Translations under genes and position numbers: made by a program
DNA from: an uncultured Desulfuromonadales bacterium
GTDB taxonomy: Bacteria > Desulfobacterota > Desulfuromonadia > Geobacterales > CAIOGM01
Length of the DNA: 53,082 nucleotides
Direction: 5' to 3'
Assembly: GCA_903929485.1 (NCBI GenBank)
Contig: CAIYUY010000040.1
Coordinates: 1-53,082, forward strand
Part shown: piece by piece, positions 1-9,300 of the stretch
How positions within the stretch are numbered: the stretch's first letter is position 1
Layout of the letters: each line of letters begins with the position of its first letter
The notes under the pieces: generated by a model
Told to the model about the DNA's origin: nothing
Seen by the model: only the letters and a program-made list of their open reading frames with translations
The model's database searches: none

Positions 1-338
1 CCCCCCTCGTTGATGGCGGCGATGGCGGCGTTGGTATCCGCGTACCCGGTGAGGATCATCCGGTACGAGTTGGGAGACAGCCGGGCGGCCGCCTGGAGGA
101 AGGCCGCGCCGTTCATCTCCGGCATCCGGTAGTCGCTGAGGATCAGGCCGATCTCCCGGGAGGTTTTGAGGATCTCCAGCCCTTCCGGGCCCGAGGAAGC
201 CGTCAAAACCTGGAAAGGCTCTCCGCGAAAGAGGCGGGTCAGGGAGGAGAGAACATTCTGCTCATCATCCACGCAGAGTATCCATAACGGCTCTTCCGCG
301 TCGCCGGCGCCGTCGGGTAGCGGGGACTGTTCACTCAT
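1..338 (-). CDS. Response regulator, receiver domain (partial, C-terminus outside window)
   Basis: The first 112 residues of a response regulator are visible; the gene runs off the left edge. The N-terminus has an acidic leader, then the receiver core LCVDDEQNVL (acid pocket, residues 21-30), the phosphoacceptor Asp69 in LILSDYRMP, and the Thr of the ILTGYAD strand. The SDYRMP/GYAD wording is typical of receivers attached to HD-GYP or similar output domains in deltaproteobacteria, but the output is not visible, so this is inference. The start ATG overlaps the stop of the histidine kinase gene as ATGA (335-338), which indicates translational coupling; the kinase is its likely phosphodonor. Confidence 0.9.
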   Translation of the reverse strand, partial: MSEQSPLPDGAGDAEEPLWILCVDDEQNVLSSLTRLFRGEPFQVLTASSGPEGLEILKTSREIGLILSDYRMPEMNGAAFLQAAARLSPNSYRMILTGYADTNAAIAAINEG

Positions 339-2677
339 GCTACCTCCTCCGGGGTGCGGGGGAGGCTGACCGTAAAGGTAGAGCCGACCCCCACTTCGCT
401 TTCCGCCATGATCGCACCGCCATGTTTTTTAATGATTTCGTAGGAGATACTGAGCCCCAGGCCGGTTCCACGTCCCACCTCCTTGGTGGTGAAGAACGGT
501 TCAAAGAGCCGGCAACGAATCTCCTCGGGAATCCCCTCCCCGGTGTCACTCACCGAGACATGAACGAACTCCTCGTCACACCAGCTCTTCAGCATGATCT
601 CCCCCGGCGGGATGATGGCATGGCCCGCATTAACCAGCAGGTTCAAAAAAACCTGATTCAGTTGGCCGGGGTTACAGAGTATCTCCGGTAGGTCGCCGTA
701 CTCTTTCCGGATAGTGGCCACATATTTCAGTTCATTGTGGACGATATTCAGGGCGCTCTCCAGGCAACGATTCAAATTCATGAGTTCACGTTCCTCCCCT
801 CCCACATGGGAGAAGGTCTTCAGATCACGAACGATCTTGGAGACCCGCTCCGCCCCTTCCAGCGATTCGGCGATGAGGGCGACCCCGGCGGTGAGAATGT
901 ACTCCATATCCAGCGACTCCCTTTCTTTTTTCATGAGCTCACGCGTTGGCGGGGAGAGCTCGCCGCAGTGCCCCTGCAGGAGGAGGTCGTAGGCAACGAT
1001 CTGGTCGATATACTGAGCCAGGAGATCCAGGTTGGAAATTACATAACAGACGGGATTATTGATTTCATGGGCCACCCCCGCGGCCAGCTGCCCGATGGAC
1101 GCCAATTTTTCGCTCTGCATGAGCGCCTGATCCTTTGCCCGGTTCTTCCCGACCTCGTCGGTCACCCGGTTCTCCAGCGCCTCATTATAAAGCTCAAGCA
1201 GTTGCCGGTGGCCCCGGAGTTCCTCCTCCACCTGACGTCGCTTGCTGATATCGATGAAAGATATGACGGCGCCGTGCAGCACCCCGCCTTTAACCTGAGG
1301 AATAGCCCAGTACTCCACGGGAAAACCCGAACCATCGCTCCTCCAGAACTGCTCGTCTTCCACATGACAGCCGGTGGAGCTCTCCAGGAGAGCGCTGATC
1401 GGGCACTCTTCAGGGGGATAGGCGGTTCCGTCCCACCGGGAGTGGTGAATCAGGGAGTGCATGTTTTGCCCCAGCAGCTCCTCCTCGGAGCGGTACCCCA
1501 GATGCCGGAGTCCCGCCGGGTTGCAGAAGGTGCAGAGCCCGGCGGTGTCCATTCCATAGATCGCCGCGCCGGCGGCGTCCAGGATCAGCCGGACCTTTTC
1601 CTCGCTCTCGTTAAGCCCGTGCGTCATGCTCCGGGCCAGTTCCAGCGCCCTATCCCTGGTTCGCTGCAGGGTATAGGCGATGATGGAGAGGAGCAGGGAG
1701 ATCAGGACCCCTCCGGCCAGGGCGGCGCCGGAGGTTGCCCGGTTGAATTCCCGGTCAAAGGCGGGGAGACTCTTGAAGACGAAGGTCCAGGATCTATCGT
1801 GCATCGCGACGGTGCGGGTGAGGGTCAATTCCGGACGATAGTTGGCGGGGAGGGAAACTTTCTCGTTTTTCAGGCTGCTGAACATGAGGTTGCCCGGCAG
1901 GACCGACTCCCCGTCGTAGATCTCGAAGTCCAAGTTGTCGGGCAACTTCCCCAGAATACTGTAGACAAAACCTTTCACCAAGCTGGCGCTGTAGATGAAA
2001 CCCTGGAGAGCCGTCCGACGCTCTCCCATGGTGAAGACAGGCGCCCCCCGGCGGTAGACCGGCAGACAGAGCAGCATCCCCGGCTGTTTCTCCCCCTTGG
2101 GATCCTGCACCAGGACGATGCCGGAGACCAGGGAGCTCTTGCCGCTGTCCCGGGACCAATCCAGGGCCGCCCGGCGCTTGGCTTCCGAATACATGTCATA
2201 ACCGAACACCTGCCGACTACCCGCATTCCGGGGCTCGTAGTAGGTGACCGGGGCGTAGAAAGGGCGCGCCCCCGCGGGCCGGATTCGGTAATCCGTGTTC
2301 CCCTCCCCCCGGATCTTTTCCAGATGCGCCTCTTTTTCCCCTGAAGTCAGCCACGCCGTATAACCGAGGCCGAGGAGGCCGGGATGGTGCTCCCGGAGTC
2401 TCAGGCTCCCCACATACCGTCGCCACTCCTCGCCGGTGACGACTTTGGAAGAGCTGAACAACCCTTCCGCGCCAAAGAGGAGATGTTCATGATCGTCAAC
2501 CCAATCCACCAACTGGAGTATGATCGCCTCGGACTTGCCGTTGAAATTTTTCCGGGCTTGCCGGTTGAATCCGGCATCCAACATCCCCCAGGAGACGAAC
2601 GTGGCGGACAAACTGATGACCAGCACCAACAGCGGCAGCATCTTGAACGGGGGTGTGACAGGGGTGATCCGGGTCAT
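335..2677 (-). CDS. CHASE-PAS sensor histidine kinase
   Basis: A 780-residue membrane histidine kinase. TM1 is at about residues 13-32. A periplasmic CHASE domain spans roughly 45-305, with the conserved [10 protein letters not shown] and FGYDMYSE stretches. TM2 is at about 318-338 and a PAS domain at about 358-485. A coiled coil leads to the H-box (GVAHEINNP, His537), the N-box ([10 protein letters not shown], about 680-690), the G1 box DTGEG (about 710-714) and an FFTTK...GTGLGLS lid. CHASE domains bind small extracellular ligands; the ligand here is unknown. The same CHASE type recurs in the GGDEF protein at 39145-41511. The gene starts 12 bp after the ABC-F gene and its stop overlaps the next response regulator, so the three probably form one transcript. 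Confidence 0.93.
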   Translation of the reverse strand: MTRITPVTPPFKMLPLLVLVISLSATFVSWGMLDAGFNRQARKNFNGKSEAIILQLVDWVDDHEHLLFGAEGLFSSSKVVTGEEWRRYVGSLRLREHHPGLLGLGYTAWLTSGEKEAHLEKIRGEGNTDYRIRPAGARPFYAPVTYYEPRNAGSRQVFGYDMYSEAKRRAALDWSRDSGKSSLVSGIVLVQDPKGEKQPGMLLCLPVYRRGAPVFTMGERRTALQGFIYSASLVKGFVYSILGKLPDNLDFEIYDGESVLPGNLMFSSLKNEKVSLPANYRPELTLTRTVAMHDRSWTFVFKSLPAFDREFNRATSGAALAGGVLISLLLSIIAYTLQRTRDRALELARSMTHGLNESEEKVRLILDAAGAAIYGMDTAGLCTFCNPAGLRHLGYRSEEELLGQNMHSLIHHSRWDGTAYPPEECPISALLESSTGCHVEDEQFWRSDGSGFPVEYWAIPQVKGGVLHGAVISFIDISKRRQVEEELRGHRQLLELYNEALENRVTDEVGKNRAKDQALMQSEKLASIGQLAAGVAHEINNPVCYVISNLDLLAQYIDQIVAYDLLLQGHCGELSPPTRELMKKERESLDMEYILTAGVALIAESLEGAERVSKIVRDLKTFSHVGGEERELMNLNRCLESALNIVHNELKYVATIRKEYGDLPEILCNPGQLNQVFLNLLVNAGHAIIPPGEIMLKSWCDEEFVHVSVSDTGEGIPEEIRCRLFEPFFTTKEVGRGTGLGLSISYEIIKKHGGAIMAESEVGVGSTFTVSLPRTPEEVA

Positions 2678-2689
2678 CTGAACTCTCTT

Positions 2690-4312
2690 TTAAGTTATCC
2701 GCACCTTACCCAGATAGTAATCGTAGCTCCCTTCATAAGTCCGCATCTCCCCGTGATCGATCTCGAAAACCCGATCCACCAGGAGCCGGAGGAAGTGACG
2801 ATCGTGGCTGACCAGCAGCACGGTTCCCGCGAAATTCTTCAGAGCCTCCAGGAGGATCTCCCGGGAGCGGATATCCAGGTGATTGGTCGGCTCATCCAGG
2901 ACGAGGACGTTCACCGGCCGGGCCAGGAGCGTGGCCAGCACCACGCGGCTTTTTTCGCCGCCGGAGAGGTTCTCTATTCGCTTGTCAACGCTGTCCCCGG
3001 AGAAGAGAAATGCCCCCAGGAGGTTCCGGATAATGCCGATCCCCGCCTGGGGCATGGCGTCCTGCACCGTCTCGAAAACTGTTTTCCGGGGTTCCAGCAA
3101 CTCCATGGCGTGCTGGCTGAAGTAGCCCAGCTCCACGTTGGCGCCGATGACGGAACTCCCCGAAGTCGGTTCCGTCCGGCCGGCCAGAACCTTGAGAAAG
3201 GTTGACTTTCCCGCGCCGTTGACCCCCACCACGGCGATCTTGTTCCCCCGGCGGATGATTCCCGAAATCCCGCTGAAGACCGGATGCTCTTCCCCGTCGG
3301 GTCGGGTCCAACTCTTGGCCAACCCCTCCAGAACGACCACGTCGTCGCCACTCCTGGGGGGCTCGCCGAAGTCGAAACGGACGGCCCGCTCCTCGGGAGG
3401 GATCTCGATCCGGTCGATCTTCTCCAGCTTCTTCACCCGTGACTGGACCTGGGCGGCATGGGAGGCCCGGGCCGCGAACTTGGCGATGAACTCCTCCTCC
3501 TTGGAGAGCATCTCCTGCTGCCGCTTATGACTGGCCAGGAGCTGGTCGCGGCGGATATCCCGTTCCCGCTCATAGAAGTCATAGTCGCCGCCGTAGGTGG
3601 TGATACTCTTGTTGGCCACCTCGGTGATCCTTCCCACCACCCGATTCATAAAGTCACGGTCGTGGCTCGTCATGAGAAGCGCCCCGTCAAAGGTGGAGGC
3701 CAGCCACTCCTCCAGCCAGATGATGGACTCCACGTCCAGGTGGTTGGTGGGCTCGTCCAGGAGAAGGACGTCGGGCTTCAGGGTCAGGATCTTCGCCAGG
3801 GCGATCCGCATCTTCCAGCCGCCGCTGAAACTCTCCACCGGATGGTTGAACCGGTCCGGTCCGATGCCAAGGCCGGTGAGCACACTCTGAGCCCGGGAAT
3901 CCAGGTCATACCCCCCCTTGTGCTCGTACTCCTCCATGACCGAGCCATACCGCTCCAGGAGGTCGGCCATGGCATTGTCGGACATGGGCTCACCCATGGC
4001 TCTCTCCATCTCCTTCAGCTCACCACCCAGCCGCACCGTATCGCCCGAACCGGCCATAACCTCGTCCAGGGCCGACCGACCGGACATATCTCCCACATCC
4101 TGGGAGAAATAGCCCACGGTGGTCCGCTTGGCGCGGATGATCTCCCCCGCGTCCACCTCCTCTTCCCCGGTGATGATCCTGAAAAGTGTGGTCTTCCCGG
4201 CGCCATTGGGCCCCACGAGGCCGGTGCGAGTGCCGGGAAGGATCTGAAAGCCGGCATCTCGAAAGAGCACCTGACTCCCATGTTGTCGGGTGATATTGGA
4301 AAGGTGGATCAT
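2690..4312 (-). CDS. ABC-F family ATPase (ribosome-associated)
   Basis: A 540-residue protein with two ABC ATPase domains and no membrane segments. Domain 1 has Walker A GPNGAGKTT (about residue 35), signature SFSGGWKMR and Walker B LLLDEPTNHLD. Domain 2 has GVNGAGKST, signature NLSGGEKSR and LVLDEPTNHLD. A charged helical linker (about 240-315), the P-site tRNA interaction motif region of ABC-F factors, joins them. Family members act on the ribosomal E site to rescue or tune translation, and some give antibiotic resistance. The length and lack of a long C-terminal coiled coil fit the YbiT/EttA-like branches rather than Uup, but the subfamily cannot be fixed by eye. The downstream histidine kinase follows after 12 bp. 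Confidence 0.93.
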   Translation of the reverse strand: MIHLSNITRQHGSQVLFRDAGFQILPGTRTGLVGPNGAGKTTLFRIITGEEEVDAGEIIRAKRTTVGYFSQDVGDMSGRSALDEVMAGSGDTVRLGGELKEMERAMGEPMSDNAMADLLERYGSVMEEYEHKGGYDLDSRAQSVLTGLGIGPDRFNHPVESFSGGWKMRIALAKILTLKPDVLLLDEPTNHLDVESIIWLEEWLASTFDGALLMTSHDRDFMNRVVGRITEVANKSITTYGGDYDFYERERDIRRDQLLASHKRQQEMLSKEEEFIAKFAARASHAAQVQSRVKKLEKIDRIEIPPEERAVRFDFGEPPRSGDDVVVLEGLAKSWTRPDGEEHPVFSGISGIIRRGNKIAVVGVNGAGKSTFLKVLAGRTEPTSGSSVIGANVELGYFSQHAMELLEPRKTVFETVQDAMPQAGIGIIRNLLGAFLFSGDSVDKRIENLSGGEKSRVVLATLLARPVNVLVLDEPTNHLDIRSREILLEALKNFAGTVLLVSHDRHFLRLLVDRVFEIDHGEMRTYEGSYDYYLGKVRIT

Positions 4313-4393
4313 CGGTTCCTCGTAAACGTTTGATAGTCAGCCGGATTGTTTACCACGGCGAACGGTTTGGTGACAACGGAAATCGAATCTTGC

Positions 4394-4467
4394 TTGTCAT
4401 CCTGAGCGTAGCGAAGGATCTGCTTGTAAAAACAGAAGCAGATTCTTCGCTTTGCTCAGAATGACAA
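4394..4467. repeat. 74-bp imperfect inverted repeat (TCATCCTGAGCG type)
   Basis: Two 32-bp arms, 4394-4425 and 4436-4467, are near reverse complements around a short A-rich loop. The core CCTGAGCGTAGCGAAGGATC is a type of dispersed intergenic repeat seen in many bacterial genomes. It lies between mogA and the ABC-F gene; it would form a long hairpin in a read-through transcript but lacks a clean U-run, so terminator function is uncertain. Confidence 0.75.
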
Positions 4468-4498
4468 TATAGATCAAGAAATCCACACACCTGAATAA

Positions 4499-4990
4499 TT
4501 ACTCCGGCTTGACGCAGTCACTTTTATCCCCCTGGATCTTGGCCACGGCGTGGGGGATCGCCGACCAGACAGCTTCCAGATTTTCCACCGCGCCGCCGGG
4601 ACTCCCGGGGAGGTTGATGATGAGGGTCCGGTTTCTGATCCCGGCGATGGCCCGGGAGATCATGGCATGGGGGGTCTTCTCCATGCCGGCCCGCCGCATG
4701 GTCTCGCCGAAGCCGGGAATCTCCACCTCCACGATCCTACGTGTGGCGTCCGGCGTTACGTCCCGGGGGGAGACCCCGGTGCCGCCGGTGGTCAGGATCA
4801 GATCGAAGAGGCCGCTGTCCGCCCATCCCTCCAGCTTCACATAGATGATATCCAGCTCGTCGGGGACCAGTTCGGTGTGGAGCACCGTGACTCCCCGCTC
4901 CCCCAGCCATTTTTCCAGGGCCGGTCCACTACGGTCCACCCGTTCACCCCGTGCTCCCTTGTCGCTCAATGTCAGTATTGCTGCTTTCAT
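4499..4990 (-). CDS. mogA: Molybdopterin adenylyltransferase MogA/MoaB family
   Basis: A 163-residue protein of the MogA/MoaB fold. It adenylates molybdopterin before molybdate insertion during molybdenum cofactor synthesis in the cytosol. Visible motifs are the N-terminal TLSDKGARGER strand-loop, the substrate-binding LTTGGTGVSPRDVTPDAT (about residues 86-103) and NLPGSPGG (about 127-134). moaC lies just upstream on the same strand (5187-5660), so both encode molybdenum cofactor steps. The 190 bp between them is filled by a MITE-like element. MogA and MoaB are hard to separate without an alignment; the pathway is secure. Confidence 0.92.
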   Translation of the reverse strand: MKAAILTLSDKGARGERVDRSGPALEKWLGERGVTVLHTELVPDELDIIYVKLEGWADSGLFDLILTTGGTGVSPRDVTPDATRRIVEVEIPGFGETMRRAGMEKTPHAMISRAIAGIRNRTLIINLPGSPGGAVENLEAVWSAIPHAVAKIQGDKSDCVKPE

Positions 4991-5020
4991 GATCTCATCT
5001 CCCTAAAACAAAAACTTTTC

Positions 5021-5133
5021 ACCGCAAAGACGCAAAGTACGCAACGGAAAACCTACTGGGGGGTAAAGCAAAAATAGAATCCGGTTTTTGTTGTTACTCT
5101 CTGCTTTCTTCGCGTACTTTGCGTCTTTGCGGT
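5021..5133. repeat. MITE-like element copy 1 (22-bp perfect terminal inverted repeats)
   Basis: The arms 5021-5042 and 5112-5133 are perfect 22-bp reverse complements (core CCGCAAAGACGCAAAG). The interior matches the reverse complement of the interior of the element at 33702-33826 (shared stretches GTAAA..CAAAAA..GA.TCC.GGTTTTTGT). It has no coding capacity. It fills the moaC-mogA gap. Confidence 0.8.
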
Positions 5134-5186
5134 TCAAAGGTTATGGGTTTATTCTTAAGTTCTCGGTCTCTCCATGCCTCCGTAGT

Positions 5187-5660
5187 TCAATCGCTCTTAT
5201 ACGTCCCGCTTTTCCCCCCCTCCTTGAACAGGAGCCTGACCGGGCCGATGGTGATTCCCTTCTCGGTTCCCTTGCACATGTCGTAGATCGTCAGCGCCGC
5301 CACCGAGGCGGAAACCATCGCCTCCATCTCCATTCCCGTTCGTTCCAGCGCCCTCACCGTGCTCCTGATCCGGATCGTTCCGCTCTCTGAATCGGTCTCG
5401 AAATCGATGGCGGCATGGTGGATGGCCAGGGGGTGAGACAAAGGGATCAGCTCGGGCGTTTTTTTGGCCGCGGCGATTCCGGCCAATCGCGCCACACCCA
5501 GTACATCCCCCTTGGTGACCCCCCCTTCCAGGATGGCAAGAAGCGTTTCCGGCTTCAGCGACACCAGAGCCTCGGCCACCGCCGTCCGGAGGGTGGGAAG
5601 CTTGGCGCTGATATCCACCATGATCGCCCGCCCCTGATCGTCGAAATGATTGAATGACAT
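5187..5660 (-). CDS. moaC: Cyclic pyranopterin monophosphate synthase MoaC
   Basis: MoaC converts 3',8-cyclo-7,8-dihydro-GTP to cyclic pyranopterin monophosphate, the second step of molybdenum cofactor synthesis. Family motifs are present: MVDIS near the N-terminus, KGDVLGVARLAGI, the active-site KKTPELIPLSHPL (about residues 65-77), EAMVSASVAALTIYDMCK and KGI near the C-terminus. The chosen ATG (MSFNHFDDQGRA) gives 157 residues and is preceded by GGGAG at a good distance; an in-frame ATG four codons upstream is less well placed. A 7-bp stem hairpin lies immediately upstream (5671-5692). Confidence 0.95.
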   Translation of the reverse strand: MSFNHFDDQGRAIMVDISAKLPTLRTAVAEALVSLKPETLLAILEGGVTKGDVLGVARLAGIAAAKKTPELIPLSHPLAIHHAAIDFETDSESGTIRIRSTVRALERTGMEMEAMVSASVAALTIYDMCKGTEKGITIGPVRLLFKEGGKSGTYKSD

Positions 5661-5670
5661 ACATGCTCCC

Positions 5671-5692
5671 ATGGCTTCAATAAGTAAGCCAT
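5671..5692 (-). promoter_or_regulatory. Hairpin in moaC leader
   Basis: ATGGCTT and AAGCCAT are perfect 7-bp reverse complements separated by 8 bases, just upstream of the moaC Shine-Dalgarno sequence. It could affect translation or transcript stability. No known molybdenum cofactor riboswitch fold was recognised. Confidence 0.4.
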
Positions 5693-5847
5693 TTTGTTTG
5701 CACTATCTTTCCTCACTGTATAAAAATAAGCTCCGGAATGCAAACGCAATCGAAAAGGTCTTCCCTGCTCTCCTTGGTCCTACTTTGTCACATTACGCTC
5801 GTTGTCTCGGAACTCCGGGATTTTACCCTCTCCAACCCTCCCACCCA

Positions 5848-5891
5848 TTGTCCCTTACGGGACAACATGTCTCTCACGGGACAACATGTCC
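5848..5891. promoter_or_regulatory. Tandem palindromic operator: two TGTCC-N6-GGACA sites plus a half-site
   Basis: Site 1 is a perfect palindrome, TTGTCCC-TTAC-GGGACAA (5848-5865). Site 2, TGTCT-N6-GGACA (5868-5883), differs at one base. A half-site TGTCC starts at 5887. The TGTC starts (5849, 5868, 5887) are exactly 19 bp apart. They lie 43-85 bp upstream of a -24 element, a range where activators can act. The regulator is unknown. Confidence 0.7.
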
Positions 5892-5933
5892 GAACTCCCC
5901 TTTGTAACTCATTGGAAAACCGTGCTGCTCTCC

Positions 5934-5949
5934 TTGGCACGTTTCTGGC
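5934..5949 (+). promoter_or_regulatory. Sigma-54-type (-24/-12) promoter upstream of mcp operon
   Basis: TTGGCACGTTTCTGGC matches the -24/-12 consensus TTGGCACG-N4-TTGC at every position except one (G for the second T of the -12 box). The invariant GG and GC have the required spacing. Palindromes flank it on both sides. Transcription would start near 5961, giving a leader of about 350 bases before mcp. Confidence 0.65.
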
Positions 5950-5986
5950 TATCCATCAAGAAAGTATCCCGCGGATGACGGCGAAG

Positions 5987-6002
5987 TGTCCCGTTTTGGA
6001 CA
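5987..6002. promoter_or_regulatory. TGTCC-N6-GGACA palindrome downstream of the promoter
   Basis: TGTCCCGTTTTGGACA has 5-bp perfect arms. Its centre lies about 45 bp downstream of the -12 element of the mcp promoter. The promoter of the gene starting at 36788 has an equivalent site at the same distance. Confidence 0.6.
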
Positions 6003-6312
6003 GACCGGATGGGGAGGCAAGCCGCCCTGCTGCGAATTTCCGTTACGGCTCATGGCGAAACAGAAATATGCGTAACTCTCTTTAGTAATTTATCTCTGAA
6101 ATAGTCCCGACCAACATGCGCCGCGCGAGACGGAACAGAACAGAGCCGGAGCTGTAATTTTTTGTTCCAAATCAACGAAATAGCTGCTATGTTATGCCGT
6201 TTGGAAATAAACTATTCCGCCCGAATTTAGTCATCGGGATGAGACTTTCAAAATCACACAAAAAACTGCGAATCGACACATTTTAGTTACATGAAACGCC
6301 GGGAGAACGACC

Positions 6313-9300
6313 ATGAAAAAGATAACATTCGGCCAAAAACTCGTAGGCGGATTTCTTATTGTCGGTTTTTTAACCGCCATTGTGGGTGGAGTAGGAATCC
6401 TTAACATCAAGACAATCGAGAAGGCCGACACCAAACTCTATGAAAAATTCACCGTTCCCATCGGCCAACTGCAGGAGATGATTTCGTCATACCTGCTCAT
6501 CCGTCTCTCCCTGCAGGAACTGCTGGACGAACCGGACGCCGCGAAAAAAAAGGAGCAGGTGGCGAAAATCCGCGAGCTCCTGGATACCATGGATCAGGAT
6601 ACCGTGGAGTTTCCCAAGACCATTCTCACCAAGGAAGGACGTGAACATTTCAAGGAATTCACCGATTCCTGGAAAGTGAACAAGGGGGTACTGGAAAAGG
6701 CTATCACGTTAGGGGAAGAGGGGAACGGCAAGGAGTTATCGGTTCTCCTGAAGGGGGAAATCGCTCAAAAGGGGAGCATCGCCCTGGACGCGCTGGTGGA
6801 ACAGGTAAGCTCCAAGATCAAGCAGGCCAAACGGAGTTCCGGCGAAAACATCGTCCTCTCCAACAGCTCCACGGTGATCATGTCCCTCTTTACCCTGGCG
6901 GCGATTATTCTGGGGCTCATGCTCGGCTGGATCATCACCCGGGGAGTCAAACGGCAATTGGGGGGTGAACCGGATGATGTGGCCGAACTGGCCGGCAAGG
7001 TCGCCCAGGGAGATCTCTCCACGGTCATCGACACAGCTGGGAAAGACCCCAGGAGCATCATCATCGCCATGAAAAAGATGTCCGACGCCATCAAAGCCCT
7101 GATGGCCGACGCCGGGGCTCTGACCCAGGCGGCAAAGGCGGGAAACTTGGCGACCCGAGCCGACGCCGGCAAACATCAGGGGGAGTTCCATGATCTGGTG
7201 GCCGGGTTTAACGAGACCCTGGACGCGGTTATCGGCCCCCTGAACGTGGCCGCCGAGTATGTGGATCGAATCTCCAAGGGAGATATTCCCCCCAGGATCA
7301 CCGACGCCTACCAAGGGGATTTCAACGCCATAAAGCTCAATCTCAACAGCTGCATAAGCAACGTCACCCTCCTGGTCACCGACACGGCGCTCCTGGCTCA
7401 GGCGGCGCGCTCAGGCCGACTCTCCGTCCGGGCGGAGGCGTCCCGTCATCAGGGAGAGTTCCGCCACATCGTCACCGGCATCAACGACACTCTGGATACG
7501 GTCATCGGCCCCCTGAATGTGGCCGCCGACGCCCTGTACAATTTCGGAGAAGGGATCGCCCCCGCCGAGATCACCGAGGAGTACCTGGGGGACTATGGCC
7601 GAATCAAGCACGGCCTCAAGGCGGTTCTTGCCGCGGTAACCATGCGGGGCGAAGACCTGGAGCTCCTCCTTGGCGCCGCCCTGCAGGGAAATCTCACCCT
7701 GCGCGCCGATGCCACCAAGTACAACGGCTATAACAGCAGGATGATAAACGCCGTCAACCAGATCCTGGATCGGCTTACCGATCCGCTGCAGGTCGTCTCC
7801 GTCTGCATGAACCGGATCGCCCAGGGGGATATCCCGGCAAAGATCACCGAAACCTACAGCGGCGACTTCAACGAGATCAAGAACAACGTCAATATCTGCA
7901 TCGACGCCGTCAATCTCCTGGTGGCCGACTCCCACATGTTGGTCCAGGCCACCATGGCGGGGAAACTGGCCACCCGGGCCGATGCTACCCGGCATCATGG
8001 AGACTTCAAAAAGATCGTGGGTGGTTTCAACGACACCCTGGATGCGGTCATAGGCCCCCTGAATATGGCTGCGGAATATGTGAACCGGATCGCCAAGGGA
8101 GATATCCCGGCAAAGATCACCGACAGCTACTATGGCGACTTCAACGAGATCAAACTTAATCTCAACTACTGCATAAGCAACATCACCCTCCTCATCGACG
8201 ACGCCCACCAATTGGCCTTGGGCGCCGTGGAAGGGAAGTTGGCCTCCAGAACCGACGCTTCCCGCCATCAGGGAGATTTCAAGAAGATCGTCATCGGCTT
8301 CAACGATACCCTGGATGCGGTCATCGGCCCCCTGAACATGGCGGCTCAGTATGTGGACCGGATCGCCCAGGGGGAGATCCCGCCACGGATCACCGACAAC
8401 TACAACGGCGACTTCAACGAGGTTAAAAATAATCTCAACGGCTGCATCGATATCATGAACAACCTCCTGGGTGAGGCAGGTCGAGTCGTCCGGGCCGCGG
8501 CGGAGGGGAACCTGGATCAGCGGGCCGACAAAAATCTCTTTATCGGCAGCTGGCGGCAACTGGTGGAGGGGATAAACACCATCGTCACCAACATCGTCAC
8601 CCCCTTGAGGCTCACCGCATCCTACGTGGACCAGGTGGCCAGGGGAGAAATCCCCCCGCTCATGGACGGCGTATATCATGGCGAGTACGACAGCACCAAG
8701 AACAATATCAACGCCCTGCTGGGAACCATGCACGCTCTCCACCGGGAAATCGACGTTGTCATCACCGCCGCCGCGGTTGGTGACCTGAACCTGCGAGCCG
8801 ACGCCGACCGTTTCGTGGGGGAGTGGCGCACCCTGGTTGTGGGGGTCAACGACACCATCTCCAACATCGTCGGTCCGCTCATGAGCACCGCCGGCTATCT
8901 GCAACGGATCGCCCAGGGGGATCTCCCCCCCCTCATCGTCGACAACTCCCAGGGACAGTACAACCTCATCAAAAATAACCTGAACGGACTCCTCAAAACT
9001 TCCCACAATCTGTTATCCGAAACTGATATGATTATCAAGGCTGCCGCGGGGGGGGATCTCAACCATCGCGCCGATGCCACGCTGTTCGTGGGGGCGTGGC
9101 GCACCCTGGTGGCGGGGATCAACGACACCATGACCGGCATCGTCACGCCGCTTGCCCTCAGCACCGATTATATCAAGCGAATTTCCCTGGGGGATATGCC
9201 GCCGGTGATCACCGACCGGTACCATCTCCAGTTCGACATCGTCCGAAGCCTCAACGAACTCATCTCCGCCCTGAACCAGATCACCGCCGGTGCAGGGGAG

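Larger units (their letters stand above)
5673..6312. other. 640-bp gene-free regulatory region upstream of mcp
   Basis: No credible gene was found between moaC and the chemoreceptor gene. The region holds the moaC leader hairpin, tandem TGTCC palindromes (5848-5891), a -24/-12-type promoter (5934-5949) and another palindrome (5987-6002). About 350 bases of AT-richer leader follow, ending with GGGAG before the mcp ATG. Confidence 0.7.

Noticed and set aside
737-2344. Long open frame on the plus strand opposite the histidine kinase
   Set aside because: The minus-strand frame encodes a full CHASE-PAS-kinase with all motifs. The plus-strand translation has no recognisable domain and a skewed composition typical of an antisense shadow.
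5848-6002. TGTCC palindromes considered as LexA/SOS boxes
   Set aside because: They do not fit the known LexA box forms (CTGT-N8-ACAG or GAAC-N4-GTTC), and they lie around a -24/-12 promoter of a signalling operon, not in front of repair genes.
5673-6085. Small open frames in the mcp upstream region
   Set aside because: They lack ribosome sites and domain-like sequence and run across the palindromes and promoter.
7411-9006. 531-codon minus-strand frame inside the chemoreceptor
   Set aside because: It is the mirror of the repetitive poly-HAMP coding sequence; its repeats follow those of the real gene and it has no domain of its own.
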